A stretch of 64,000 nt of DNA, from positions 372,001-436,000 of the forward strand of contig CAVVPD010000007.1 in NCBI GenBank assembly GCA_963750045.1, read 5' to 3'. Both the position numbers and the translations under genes were made by a program. Below, in pieces: positions 29,491-37,859 of this stretch. The stretch comes from DASUAS01 sp963750045 (GTDB lineage: Bacteria > Actinomycetota > Acidimicrobiia > IMCC26256 > DASPTH01). Each line of letters opens with the position of its first letter. The first letter of the stretch is position 1. Below the pieces are notes generated by a model, which saw nothing but the letters and a program-made list of their open reading frames with translations, was not told the origin of the DNA and searched no databases.

Positions 29491-30474
29491 TCAGCCGAGC
29501 GCGGGGAGCACTTCCTCCACGTAGAGGCGCAGCGATCGCCAACCTTCGTCGATCGGCATCCCGCCGACGAGCGGGTGGAGCGCGCACGTGGCCTTCGGGC
29601 CCTCCGTCGTGAGCCGGTCCACGAGCTCCGCGGGCGTGACCACGGCGTAGATGCCCTCGGCGCGCAACTCGTCGACCGTCGTCGCGTGCGAGTGCACCGA
29701 GGACGTCTGGCCGGCGGGCTGCCACGAGGCATAGGTCGTCGCCTCGTGCAGGAAATGCTGCCCGAGGTCGCGCCAGACGCGTTCGGGGTCCTCCGCGACA
29801 TGGGTCATGGTCGTGTGCTCCGCCGGCATCGCGCAGAATCCCTGGGTCCCGCACTCCGCGCACTGCTCGTAGTAGTACGCCTCGAGCTCCGGCAGGTTCG
29901 CCGGCGGCAGGTACGGGAGGCCGAACCGGGCGGCGCGACGCACGGCCACCTTGCTCGAGCCCCCGAGCATCAACACCGGGTGCGGCTGCGTGAACGGACG
30001 CGGGGTCACCTGGACCGTCTTCCCGCGGTACTCGAACGGCTCGCCCGTCCACGCCTTGAGCATGGCGTCGATCGCTTCGTCCTGCAGTGCGCCGCGCTTC
30101 GACCAGTCCTTCCCGTGGGCCTCGTACTCGCTCGGCCGGTACCCGATGCCGCCGGTCACGACCAGGCGCCCCGCGCTCGCGAGGTCGAGCACCGCGATGT
30201 CCTCGGCGATCCGCAACGGGTCGTGCAGCGGCACGAGCAGCGCACTGATGGTCGCCGTGATGTGCTTCGTGCGACCGAAGACGAGCCCGGCCATCACCAG
30301 CGGCGACGGACTCCACCCGTTCTCGGCGCCGTGGTGCTCTTCGAGCGAGATCGCCTGCAGCTCGTGCTCGTCGGCATAACCGGCCATCTCGACGAAGGCC
30401 TGGTAGCGCGCCGACATCTCGACGGGCTCGAGACCGGGCTGGATGCAGTTGAAGCGGACCACGGAGTACGGCAT
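29491..30474 (-). CDS. LLM-class flavin-dependent oxidoreductase
   Basis: 327 residues, luciferase-like TIM barrel. Family segments: ISLEEHHG near residue 43, LLVPLHDPLRIAEDIAVLDLASAGRLVVTGGIGYRP as adjacent pieces, and PVLMLGGSSKVAVRRAARFGL. May use FMN or F420. A cysteine-containing insertion (QCAECGTQGFC) in the middle is unusual and could bind metal or be a loop disulfide. ATG 30474 has TAGGGT 7 nt upstream (leaderless). Divergent from the thioesterase gene. Confidence 0.88.
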   Translation of the reverse strand: MPYSVVRFNCIQPGLEPVEMSARYQAFVEMAGYADEHELQAISLEEHHGAENGWSPSPLVMAGLVFGRTKHITATISALLVPLHDPLRIAEDIAVLDLASAGRLVVTGGIGYRPSEYEAHGKDWSKRGALQDEAIDAMLKAWTGEPFEYRGKTVQVTPRPFTQPHPVLMLGGSSKVAVRRAARFGLPYLPPANLPELEAYYYEQCAECGTQGFCAMPAEHTTMTHVAEDPERVWRDLGQHFLHEATTYASWQPAGQTSSVHSHATTVDELRAEGIYAVVTPAELVDRLTTEGPKATCALHPLVGGMPIDEGWRSLRLYVEEVLPALG

Positions 30475-30517
30475 GGCCGGGACCCTACCGCTCGGCCTCG
30501 TGTCCTACTCTCCGGCC

Positions 30518-31330
30518 GTGATGTTGGAGGACGACCGCCCGCACTTCTTCCGTCACCTCGGACCCCAATGGTGGGAACGGCGCGGCGACCGCATCGTCGG
30601 CGGGGCCACGGTGCAGCCCAACATCTGCGTCCCGGGCCTCGCGATGCCGCGGATCAGCATGTTGGCCACCTACGCCGACAACGCCGGTGGTCTCGACGCG
30701 TCCCTCTCCTTCGGCTCGGTCGCACCCACGCTCGATCTCAGCGTCCACGTCGTGCGCGCTCCCGGTGCCGCCGACCTCACCTACGAGAGCCGCCTCATCA
30801 AGGTCGGCCGCCGGGTGACCGTCGCCGAGACCTGGTTCCGCGCCGAGGGAGAGACCGATCCGTACGCGGTTGCGATCTCCACCTTCGTGATCGTGAGCGA
30901 GCCCGACCCGCGCGGCGTCACGCTCCCGTCGCACCTCGACGCACCGTTCTGGCCGCCCCTCGCGCTCGACGCCCGGATCGAGGACCACGCGGGCATCGCG
31001 GTCGTCGAGCCGGGCATCGTCGACATCGAGCACCGGCCGAGCGTCGGGAACAGTCGCGGCACGCTCCAGGGTGGCATGGTCGCCCTGGTGGCGGAGCGCG
31101 CGTGCGAGACGTTGCTCGAGGCCACCGGCGCAGCGCACGTCGTCACCAGCCTCGATCTCCGCTACCTGTCGTCGATGCGGGTGGGCCCCGTCCGCACGAC
31201 GGCGCGGGTGCTGCGGGCCCACGAGGCGGGCGCACAGCTCTGGGTCGAGGTCCGCGACCTCGGCGACGACCACCTGATGACGCACGTCGTTGCCGACGCC
31301 GTGCCGCGGGAGGCCTTCACGCTGCGGTGA
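30518..31330 (+). CDS. Double-hotdog thioesterase-family protein
   Basis: 270 residues with two hotdog-like halves. The second carries SRGTLQGGMVALVAERACETLL, the PaaI-type catalytic helix, followed by TSLDLRYLSSMRVGP. The first half (CVPGLAMPRISMLATYAD ... LDLSVHVVR) is a diverged copy. Acyl-CoA thioester hydrolysis or binding is likely. GTG 30518 is preferred over ATG 30521 because TACTCT ends 6 nt before it. Confidence 0.82.
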   Translation: MMLEDDRPHFFRHLGPQWWERRGDRIVGGATVQPNICVPGLAMPRISMLATYADNAGGLDASLSFGSVAPTLDLSVHVVRAPGAADLTYESRLIKVGRRVTVAETWFRAEGETDPYAVAISTFVIVSEPDPRGVTLPSHLDAPFWPPLALDARIEDHAGIAVVEPGIVDIEHRPSVGNSRGTLQGGMVALVAERACETLLEATGAAHVVTSLDLRYLSSMRVGPVRTTARVLRAHEAGAQLWVEVRDLGDDHLMTHVVADAVPREAFTLR

Positions 31331-31547
31331 CCGCGGCGCCCTCCCCGCGCCGCAACGGATCGACGTACCGCTCACCGGTGAGTGCGAACCGAGCCCACGC
31401 GAAGGGGTCGCCGAGCTCCGCCCGGCTGAAGCGCCGCTGCGGAGCGCTCGGCAAATCGCGATTCGGTGAAGCCTGCGAGTTCGCCACTCGTCGTGTGAGA
31501 CACTGAGCCATCATCCCGCGGCCCGAGCCGCCTCCTGAGGAGCATGC
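31331..31547. other. Intergenic stretch without a firm gene
   Basis: 217 bp between the thioesterase and the acidic-protein gene. On the minus strand an open frame 31317-31514 (65 codons) ends GDPFAWARFALTGERYVDP, faintly like the terminal strand of CHAT-type peptidases. It has neither a ribosome site nor a -10 before its ATG, so I do not call a gene. The 3' end of this stretch holds the ribosome-binding site of the next gene. No clear promoter seen. Confidence 0.4.
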
Positions 31548-31808
31548 GTGAGCGAAGACAACGACGAGATCAACGAGGTCGAAGTCGTCACGACCGCCGT
31601 CGGCGACGACGGCACCGTGGTCGTCGACGACCTGACGGCGCTGGTCGACGAGGACGGCAACGTGATGGCCACCGACGAGGTCATCGCGGTGGAGAGTCCC
31701 GACGGGACGATCGTGGTCGACGAGGTCATCGCGGTCGCGGGCGACGACGGCGAGCTGGTCGAGATCGAGGAAGACGTCGTCGTGGTCGAAGCCGAGGACG
31801 ACGCGTAG
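31548..31808 (+). CDS. Small, highly acidic repeat protein
   Basis: 86 residues from GTG 31548, preceded by TGAGGAG. About four units of 15-18 residues repeat: AVGDDGTVVVDDLTAL, VDEDGNVMATDEVIA, VESPDGTIVVDEVIA and VAGDDGELVEIEEDVV. Each has an Asp/Glu-rich turn with DG followed by alternating Val/Ile, as expected for beta hairpins. Only acidic charge: no Arg, Lys or Cys visible. No family recognised. It converges on the Bcp gene with 7 bp between stops. Confidence 0.7.
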   Translation: MSEDNDEINEVEVVTTAVGDDGTVVVDDLTALVDEDGNVMATDEVIAVESPDGTIVVDEVIAVAGDDGELVEIEEDVVVVEAEDDA

Positions 31809-31815
31809 AGACTGG

Positions 31816-32265
31816 TCAGCGCTGGAGCTGCTCGAGCGCTTCCAGCGCGCGGGTCCGCGTGCACGCTCATGCGGATCTCGCTCTTCACGACCTCGACGAC
31901 GCGACGATCGTGGTCGATCACGAAGGTGACTCGTTTCGGCGGCCCCTTCTTCCGGGCCACGCCCATCGCACCGCGACGGTGCCGTCGGCGTCCGAGAGCA
32001 GCGGGTAGTCGAAGTCGTGCTTGTCGGAGAACTGGTGTTGCTTGTCGACCGAATCGCGGCTGATACCGACCCGCTGCGCGCCGACGGCGGCGAACTCCGC
32101 CGAGAGGTCGCGGAAATGACAGCTCTCCTTGGTGCAACCGGTGGTCATCGCCGCCGGATAGAAGAACAGCACCACCGGCCCGTTCGCCAGCAGCCCGCTC
32201 AACGTGCGCGGGGTGCCGGTCTCGTCGGGAAGCTCGAAGTCGTCGACCACGTCACCGATGTCCAT
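31816..32265 (-). CDS. bcp: Bcp/PrxQ-type peroxiredoxin (frameshifted)
   Basis: About 150 residues; reduces peroxides with thioredoxin as electron donor. Peroxidatic Cys in FFYPAAMTTGCTKESCHFRDL (read in parts: GC-TKES-C), with the second Cys 5 residues on as in the PrxQ type. Continues AVGAQRVGISRDSVDKQHQF, then GPPKRVTFVIDHD. Frame changes at about 31968-31976 and 31846-31858, both CG-rich; after the second the protein ends ALEALEQLQR. ATG 32265 has TACGGT 6 nt upstream. Confidence 0.82.
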
Positions 32266-32293
32266 GACGGCACCGTACCGTGCCGGGCGCCGC

Positions 32294-32683
32294 TCAGGCG
32301 CCGTAGTGGCGCAACTCGACGGTGTTGCCGTCGGGGTCGCGCACGTAGAGCGAGGTGCCGTTGCCCCGGGCGCCGAAGCGGACCGCGGGCCCGTCGACCA
32401 CGTCGAAGCGCCCGCTCGCCCCGATCGCGTCGAGGTCGACCGGCTCCACCACCAGGCAGAGGTGGTCGGCGTTCACCCCGGTGCGGGGGGCGGCGAGCAG
32501 GTCGAGGATGGTGTGGTCGTCGACCCGGGCCGACGGGAACGGGACCTCGCCCCGCCGCCACTCCTCAACCCTGACCGGCTCCAAGCCGAGCTCCCCGCAA
32601 TAGAAGTCCAGCGAGCGCTCGACGTCGGCGACGTCCAGCACGACGTGGTCGAGCGCGACGACGCGCAGCACCGGTTCCGTCAC
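32294..32683 (-). CDS. VOC (glyoxalase/dioxygenase superfamily) protein
   Basis: 129 residues, one pair of beta-alpha-beta-beta-beta modules. LDHVVLDVADVERSLDFYCGELGLE opens the first and GTSLYVRDPDGNTVELRHYG closes the second; metal ligands would be the His of LDHVV, the His of NADHLC and the final Glu (VEL). Substrate unknown. The GTG at 32683 overlaps the preceding stop (GTGA), so translation is coupled to the TerB/Coq4-like gene. Confidence 0.85.
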   Translation of the reverse strand: MTEPVLRVVALDHVVLDVADVERSLDFYCGELGLEPVRVEEWRRGEVPFPSARVDDHTILDLLAAPRTGVNADHLCLVVEPVDLDAIGASGRFDVVDGPAVRFGARGNGTSLYVRDPDGNTVELRHYGA

Positions 32684-33679
32684 GCGGTCGGCTCGTACCA
32701 GTCGGGATACTTCCCGTCGGCGGCGTCGGCCGGGTCGAGCGGCGGGACCCCCATCGCGTGACGGACGGTCTCCAGTGGGACGTCGACGTGTGCCCAGAAG
32801 TCCCACTCCGAGGCCAGCGTGTCGCCCGTCAGCCGGTCGCCGCGCTGCCACGCCACCCAGAACTTGCGCGGGTCGAGGCTACCGGTACCGGCACCCGCGA
32901 AGTCCGCGAGCGGCACACCGAGGTGCCAGCTGATGATCACCGGGATGATGTGAGCGGTGACGGCGTCGTCCGGATGCATGCCGGCGGTGAACGTCGACAC
33001 CAGCAGCTCCCCCTGGAGCGACGTGTCGTACCCGCTGAGCACGTGGGCCGAGTCGTGGGGGGTCGTGAACTCCTCGTTGGCCGAGGTCGGCAACCCGGGG
33101 AACTCGAAACCGTTCGAGCGGTAGAAGTCCGCGAACGCGGAGCCGAAGGATCCCTCCGCGCAGGATGCGAGCGCGCCGTCAGCGCGCATGCAGCTCGGGG
33201 TCGGGGTGCTGACGGTAGACGTTGAGCCACGCATCGAGATCTTCGTCGAGATCGCGGCCCGTGAAGCTGCGCTCGTTCCGACGGCCGATGTCGGTGCGCA
33301 CCTCGGCCAGCTTCCGCTCCGCCAGATCCGTGAGGTCGCGCAGGTACGGCTCGTCGAGACCCAACACGTTCGCGAACTCGGCGGCGCTGGCGATGCGCGC
33401 GGCGTCGACGACACCGTCGACCGTAGCCATCACCGCGAGGAACGCCGCGCAGTGCTCGCGGTCGGCAACGTCCGTGACCGTCCCGGCGAGCGCGGCGGGG
33501 CTGATGACGGGCAGCGCGTCGGGGTCGAGCTCGTCGGTTCCACGGAACACCACGTGGTGCGCCGCGGTGAGCGCGACCCGATCGGGGTCGCTGAGCTCGC
33601 GTGAACCCGCGGCGGTGGCGACGACCTTCATCGCCCGCAGCGCAGCATCGCTCTCACGCGACGTCCCGCGGAACAGCAT
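32680..33679 (-). CDS. TerB-like plus Coq4-like protein (frameshifted)
   Basis: About 333 residues if joined across a frame change at about 33180-33192. The N-terminal helical half (CAAFLAVMATVDGVVDAARI ... DLTDLAERKLAEV) resembles TerB-type modules. The C-terminal half has FADFYRSNGFEFPG and TTPHDSAHVLSGYDTSLQGEL, close to the His/Asp/Glu zinc signature of Coq4 proteins. ATG 33679 is preceded by TAGCCT at 7 nt. Alternatively two overlapping genes, the second from an ATG near 33191. Coq4 decarboxylates/hydroxylates a quinone precursor; that role here is inference. Confidence 0.65.
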
Positions 33680-33689
33680 CACCCGGAGG

Positions 33690-34523
33690 CTACGCGCCCG
33701 CCGCGACGGCGTTCACCGGGACCGGACGGAAGATGCCGAGGCGCCGGCCGGCGACGACCGTCCCGAGCACGAGCGCGATCAGCGCCGTCGCCGACAAGCA
33801 GGTACGCAACGCAACGGAGATCTCACCGCTGAAGGCGGCGATGGTCGCCAGGTTGAGCAACGCGTGCACGACCACCGCCGGGAGCAACGCACCCGTGCGC
33901 AGCACCGCGTAGCCGAGCACCATGCCCAGGCAGACGAACGGCAACGCGTGCAACGTGTCGCTCATCTGGGCGACGTGACCGGGCAGGAAGACGAACACCA
34001 CGCCGGCCGCGAAGATGGCGACCACGCCCGGCCCGAGGCCCCAGTCCTCCGCATTGCGCCAGTTCCTGCCGGTGAGCTTGGCGCCGGCGGCGCCCACGAG
34101 GATCAGCACGGCCAGGCGGTACACCAGCTCCTCGTCCAGCGCGGCCAGCACCAACCCCGTCGCTTCGGCGAACCCGCCGATGTGCAGCGAATACTGCAGC
34201 ACGCCGAACAGCAGCGCGACCCCGGCGATCACGAGGAACTCGCGCCAGGCGAGCAGGTTGGCACGGTCGAGCCCGATCCGGCGCCAGCCCACCATGCCCG
34301 CGAGCACGAGCTCGATCGGCAGCGTCGGCGAGATCGGCACGCGTCCGAGGTACCCGAGGTGGTAGCCCATCCACGCAGTGACCACGTCGAAGCCGACGGT
34401 GAGCGCGGCCACGGCGATGATCTGCGTGGTCAAGGGCCAGCGTGTCCAACGGCTCCAGCGCCAGACGAGCGCGACCCGCTCCGAACCACTGCCGCGCTCG
34501 GTTCCTGCCACCACCTGCGTCAC
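33690..34523 (-). CDS. CPBP-family intramembrane metalloprotease
   Basis: About 277 residues, some eight membrane segments. The glutamic-protease/CAAX-processing motifs are visible: EELVYR (EExxxR), FLPGH (FxxxH) and HALLN (HxxxN). Family members cleave membrane-embedded substrates or process prenylated or bacteriocin-related proteins. GTG 34523 overlaps the RDD stop (GTGA), so it is preferred over GTG 34532. Substrate unknown. Confidence 0.85.
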   Translation of the reverse strand: MTQVVAGTERGSGSERVALVWRWSRWTRWPLTTQIIAVAALTVGFDVVTAWMGYHLGYLGRVPISPTLPIELVLAGMVGWRRIGLDRANLLAWREFLVIAGVALLFGVLQYSLHIGGFAEATGLVLAALDEELVYRLAVLILVGAAGAKLTGRNWRNAEDWGLGPGVVAIFAAGVVFVFLPGHVAQMSDTLHALPFVCLGMVLGYAVLRTGALLPAVVVHALLNLATIAAFSGEISVALRTCLSATALIALVLGTVVAGRRLGIFRPVPVNAVAAGA

Positions 34524-35086
34524 CTTAACCACTCAGCGTGCTCGGCCGGATGCGGGGTCCCCTCGGCCACGGCGGATCGGCGCACCACGTAGGTACCCGC
34601 GATCCAGTCGCCGACCCGGCGGTGACCAGGGGTGAACCACGCCGACCAGAGCGCGATCGGGACCAGGAGCGCGAGGCCGTCGACGACCCAGGCCAGCGCA
34701 CGCACCGTCGAACGCACGACCCCGGGCGACGTGCCGTCGGGCCGCACGACCCGGATGCCGAGCAGCGCCTTGCCCGGCGACGACCCGGTGAAGCCCTGGA
34801 CCACCACGAACACGAGGAGGTACAGGAGGACGAGGAGGCCGAAGAACGCGAGGGACACGTCCTTGTCGAACAGGACGACCTGGTTGCGGTACGACAGACA
34901 GTTGCGACCCACCGGGGGGGGATCGGGACACACACCCTTGCTCATGCTGGCGTTGCCGACGATGGCGACGGTGACCGTGGGGATCAGCGCGAGCAACAGG
35001 GCGTCGACGAGCAGCGCCAGACTGCGCCGGGTGACGACTCGCGTGGGATCGCGCCCGCCGGGCGCCGAGCGGACGGGCGCGGTCAT
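34520..35086 (-). CDS. RDD-family membrane protein
   Basis: 188 residues. RRSLALLVDALLLALIPT contains the first RDD-type Arg/Asp positions; GFTGSSPGKALLGIRVVRPDG is the family's conserved middle, and a third segment ends DWIAGTYVVRR. Three hydrophobic segments. Function unknown; some RDD proteins act as Na+/H+ antiporters. The ATG overlaps the small membrane gene and the stop overlaps the CPBP gene. Confidence 0.88.
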   Translation of the reverse strand: MTAPVRSAPGGRDPTRVVTRRSLALLVDALLLALIPTVTVAIVGNASMSKGVCPDPPPVGRNCLSYRNQVVLFDKDVSLAFFGLLVLLYLLVFVVVQGFTGSSPGKALLGIRVVRPDGTSPGVVRSTVRALAWVVDGLALLVPIALWSAWFTPGHRRVGDWIAGTYVVRRSAVAEGTPHPAEHAEWLR

Positions 35087-35277
35087 CCGACGTTGCGGGC
35101 CCGTCGCGCCAGCACCGCGATCAGCACGAAGTTCGTGAGCGCGATGGCGATGGCGAACACGCCGAACCCGACACGGCCCCCGGCGAGCGTCACGATCCCG
35201 ATCCCGACGAAGAACAGGCCCAGGAGACCGCGCAGGATCAGTATCGTGCGCAACCGGCCGAGGTCGCGTTCGCTCAT
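35083..35277 (-). CDS. Small two-helix membrane protein
   Basis: 64 residues: LRTILILRGLLGLFFVGIGIVTLAG then VGFGVFAIAIALTNFVLIAVLARR, two membrane helices. No family recognised. TACTGT lies 6 nt before the ATG and a weak GGGAG overlaps the gap, so it may be the first gene of the three-gene membrane operon (small protein, RDD, CPBP), all joined by overlaps. Confidence 0.75.
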   Translation of the reverse strand: MSERDLGRLRTILILRGLLGLFFVGIGIVTLAGGRVGFGVFAIAIALTNFVLIAVLARRARNVG

Positions 35278-35302
35278 CTCCCGACAGTACGCGCGGTCGG
35301 TG

Positions 35303-36754
35303 TCAGCTCCCGACGAGCACCCGGACGCGGCGGGCCTCGTCGCCCTTGCGACCGGGGCCGACCTCGAACTCCACCTGCTGACCCTCCTCGAGCCGGCGGT
35401 AGCCGCTTCCCTCGATGGCCGAGAAGTGGACGAACACGTCGGAGTTGCCTTCGCGCTCGATGAAGCCGAAGCCCTTCCGGGCGTCGAACCACTTGATCGT
35501 GCCGCTGGGCCATTCGGCCGCCTCGGCGGTCGGGTCGGCTGTCGTCGTCCCTGTGGCCCGGATCGACGCCGGCGCCTGGACCGCAGCAGGGGGTCCGGTG
35601 CGCTCACGGCGACGCACGGCGTCGGGCGTGAGCGACGCGAGGGCGTCGGCGTCGGGGGTGTCGAGACCCGCGCGCATCCCCAGCTCACGCTGGAAACGAG
35701 CGAGGTCGCGCTTCTCGTCGCGCGAGCCGAGCGACACGACGGTGCCGGCGGCACCGGCACGCGCGGTGCGACCCGAACGGTGGGTGTAGTCCTTGAAGTC
35801 GGCCGGCGGATCGAAGTGCACGACGCACGCGACCGAATCGACGTGGATGCCGCGCGCCGCCACGTCGGTGGCGACCAGGGCGGTCACCTTGCCGTCGGCG
35901 AAGGCCGCGAGCGCGCGCTCGCGCTGGCCCTGTGACCGGTTGCCGTGGATCGCCGCGCTGCGCACACCGCGCTGCTCGAGCTTCTTCGCGAGCCCGTCGG
36001 CACCGTGCTTGGTGCGACAGAACACGATCGTCGGGCCCGCCTGCTTCACGATCTCGGCGGTGAGGCCGACCCGTTCGTCGCGCTCGGCCTTCCAGAAGAG
36101 GTGGGTCGCCGCGGTCTGGTCGGCTTCGGGGAGCAGGTGACGCGAGGGCTCGCGCTGGTAGCGGCGCACGAGGCTGTCGACCGCGCCATCGAGCGTGGCC
36201 GAGAACAGGAGCGTCTGGCGCGACTCCGGGGTGCGGTCGAGCAGCTGCTGCACCGCAGGCAGGAAGCCCATGTCGGCCATGCGGTCCGCTTCGTCGACGA
36301 CGACCATCTCGACCTCGTCGAGATCGACCTCGCGCCGCTCGATGAGATCCATCAGCCGGCCGGGGCAGGCGACGAGGACGTCGACGCCGCGCCGCAGCTG
36401 CTTGAACTGCAGCCCGAAGCCGGCACCGCCGTAGACCGCCGCGACGCGCAGCTTGCGCGACCGGCCGAGCCACTCGAGCTCTCCGCACACCTGAGCGGCG
36501 AGCTCGCGCGTGGGCACGAGCACGAGGCCGCGCGGGCGCTTGGGCCGCGCCTTGCTCACGCGGGCGGCGAGGGGGATACCGAACGCGATGGTCTTGCCCG
36601 AGCCGGTGGGGGCGCGACCGCAGAGGTCGCGACCGGCGAGGCCGTCGGGGAGGGTCATGGACTGGATGTCGAACGCCGACTCGAGCCCGCGCGCGTGCAG
36701 GGTTCCGACGAGATCGGCGGGGACGCCGAGCTCGGCAAAGTTGGTGCTGGGCAT
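35303..36754 (-). CDS. DEAD-box RNA helicase fused to a C-terminal cold-shock domain
   Basis: 483 residues. Helicase core: Q-like start, APTGSGKT, PTRELAAQV, DEAD (VVDEADRM), SATLDG, VFCRTKHGADGLAKKL, TDVAARGIHVD and HRSGRTARAG. Residues about 415-483 form a cold-shock domain with both RNA-binding motifs, KGFGFIE and DVFVHFSAI. Expected to unwind structured RNA, especially in cold. The ATG at 36754 is followed upstream by a 213-bp region that could be a structured leader. The fusion puts unwinding and single-strand RNA binding in one chain. Confidence 0.92.
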   Translation of the reverse strand: MPSTNFAELGVPADLVGTLHARGLESAFDIQSMTLPDGLAGRDLCGRAPTGSGKTIAFGIPLAARVSKARPKRPRGLVLVPTRELAAQVCGELEWLGRSRKLRVAAVYGGAGFGLQFKQLRRGVDVLVACPGRLMDLIERREVDLDEVEMVVVDEADRMADMGFLPAVQQLLDRTPESRQTLLFSATLDGAVDSLVRRYQREPSRHLLPEADQTAATHLFWKAERDERVGLTAEIVKQAGPTIVFCRTKHGADGLAKKLEQRGVRSAAIHGNRSQGQRERALAAFADGKVTALVATDVAARGIHVDSVACVVHFDPPADFKDYTHRSGRTARAGAAGTVVSLGSRDEKRDLARFQRELGMRAGLDTPDADALASLTPDAVRRRERTGPPAAVQAPASIRATGTTTADPTAEAAEWPSGTIKWFDARKGFGFIEREGNSDVFVHFSAIEGSGYRRLEEGQQVEFEVGPGRKGDEARRVRVLVGS

Positions 36755-36967
36755 GATGTGCAGTACTCCGGTGTTTCGGCCCGCGCGTCAGCGGCGGGAT
36801 GGTCTGGCTTTCGGATCGGTCTCACGAGGGGTGAACGAACCCCGAGACGCTGACCCGAACGACCGGAACTGCGAGAGAGTGCGTGTACCCGTTGCGAAAT
36901 TCCGCGCGCGACGACAGACACAACGCGCTCGGAACGACTCCACCGTAGCACGGGGCATGATGGGGTC
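36755..36967 (-). promoter_or_regulatory. Possible long 5' leader of the helicase gene
   Basis: 213 bp between divergent genes. On the minus strand TACGGT (plus 36942-36947) looks like a -10, which would give a leader of about 185 nt. A GGGGT-TCGTTC-ACCCC hairpin lies within it. Cold-induced helicase genes often have long leaders. Evidence is by eye only. The plus-strand gene has CATGAT 6 nt before its ATG. Confidence 0.3.
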
Positions 36968-37366
36968 ATGCCTGCCGCCGAAGATCCCGCATTGAAGGGC
37001 CGGCCGATCGACGCGACGCCGGTGCACACCACCGAGCTTCCTCCGACTCCCCAACGCGACCGCACCATCCCCGCGACCGCGTGGGTGGAAGCCCCGCCCG
37101 AGCTCGTGGCGCTCGGGCGCGACCTGGGTCACGACCTGGTGGCCTACAAGCGCCGCATCGGCCCCTGGCTGCTCTGGCGGGCAGGGCCTGCGGCGAAGGG
37201 CCACGCCCGGTACATGGCCCTGGCCGCGACCGACCCCGGGAGGCAGTTCACGTTCCAGCTGCGGCCGTCGGGCGACGGTGAGGGGCTCGGTCCCGACGGG
37301 TTCGTCCACGTCCGGTTCCGGGCCTGGAAGGAGGCCTTGCGCGACACCGCGCCGGTCGAGCGGTGA
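36968..37366 (+). CDS. Hypothetical protein
   Basis: 132 residues. A Pro/Thr-rich N-terminus is followed by a compact part with WLLWRAGPAAKGHARYM and FTFQLRPSGDGEGLGPDGFVHVRFRAWKEAL. No family recognised. CATGAT ends 6 nt before the ATG, a weaker match to the leaderless pattern. Divergent from the helicase gene. Confidence 0.65.
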   Translation: MPAAEDPALKGRPIDATPVHTTELPPTPQRDRTIPATAWVEAPPELVALGRDLGHDLVAYKRRIGPWLLWRAGPAAKGHARYMALAATDPGRQFTFQLRPSGDGEGLGPDGFVHVRFRAWKEALRDTAPVER

Positions 37367-37471
37367 GAGGAGTGGCGCGGTTCCCGGCCGTGGCGCGCCT
37401 ACGTTTGGAAGGAACTCGCCTCTGGCGACAGCTCGCGTGCCCCCGCCCGCGACACGAGACACAGGGAAACC

Positions 37472-37840
37472 ATGGAGCGACAAACCGGGCTCGGCAGGAG
37501 CCTGGAACAGGTGCTCGACTCGCTGACCCCGGCCGATCCCGACGCGTCGGCGGCCGGGCGCGTGCTCTTCGAGCCCGAGGACATCGAACAACAGCTCGAC
37601 CAGCTCATGAGCGACATCCGCGACCTGCGGGAGCGGGTCCAGCACCTGGTGGGCATGGTGCCCGCCGGGGTCGTCCTCGAGGGTGCCACCGCATTGGTGC
37701 CCAGGGGTGACGAACCCGCCAAGGTGAACAAGAAGAAGCACAAGAACAAGAAGAAGCACAAGCGGAAGCACGAGAAGAAAGCCCGGCAGATGGAACACGC
37801 CGCCGAGCGCAACGGTTCAGCCTCGCGACAGACGAAGTAG
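37472..37840 (+). CDS. Hypothetical protein with Lys/His-rich C-terminal tail
   Basis: 122 residues. The first 75 are acidic and helical with a heptad-like stretch (IEQQLDQLMSDIRDLRERVQHL). The last 35 are extremely basic (KKKHKNKKKHKRKHEKK), suited to nucleic acid or ribosome binding. GGGAAACC precedes the ATG; TACGTT at about 37391-37396 may be the -10. msrA follows after 19 nt, so the two are probably co-transcribed. Confidence 0.7.
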   Translation: MERQTGLGRSLEQVLDSLTPADPDASAAGRVLFEPEDIEQQLDQLMSDIRDLRERVQHLVGMVPAGVVLEGATALVPRGDEPAKVNKKKHKNKKKHKRKHEKKARQMEHAAERNGSASRQTK

Positions 37841-37859
37841 CGAACGCCAGGAGGTCCTG

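Noticed and set aside
31317..31514. 65-codon minus-strand frame with a CHAT-like ending
   Set aside because: No ribosome site, no -10, resemblance limited to a few residues. Kept only as a note.
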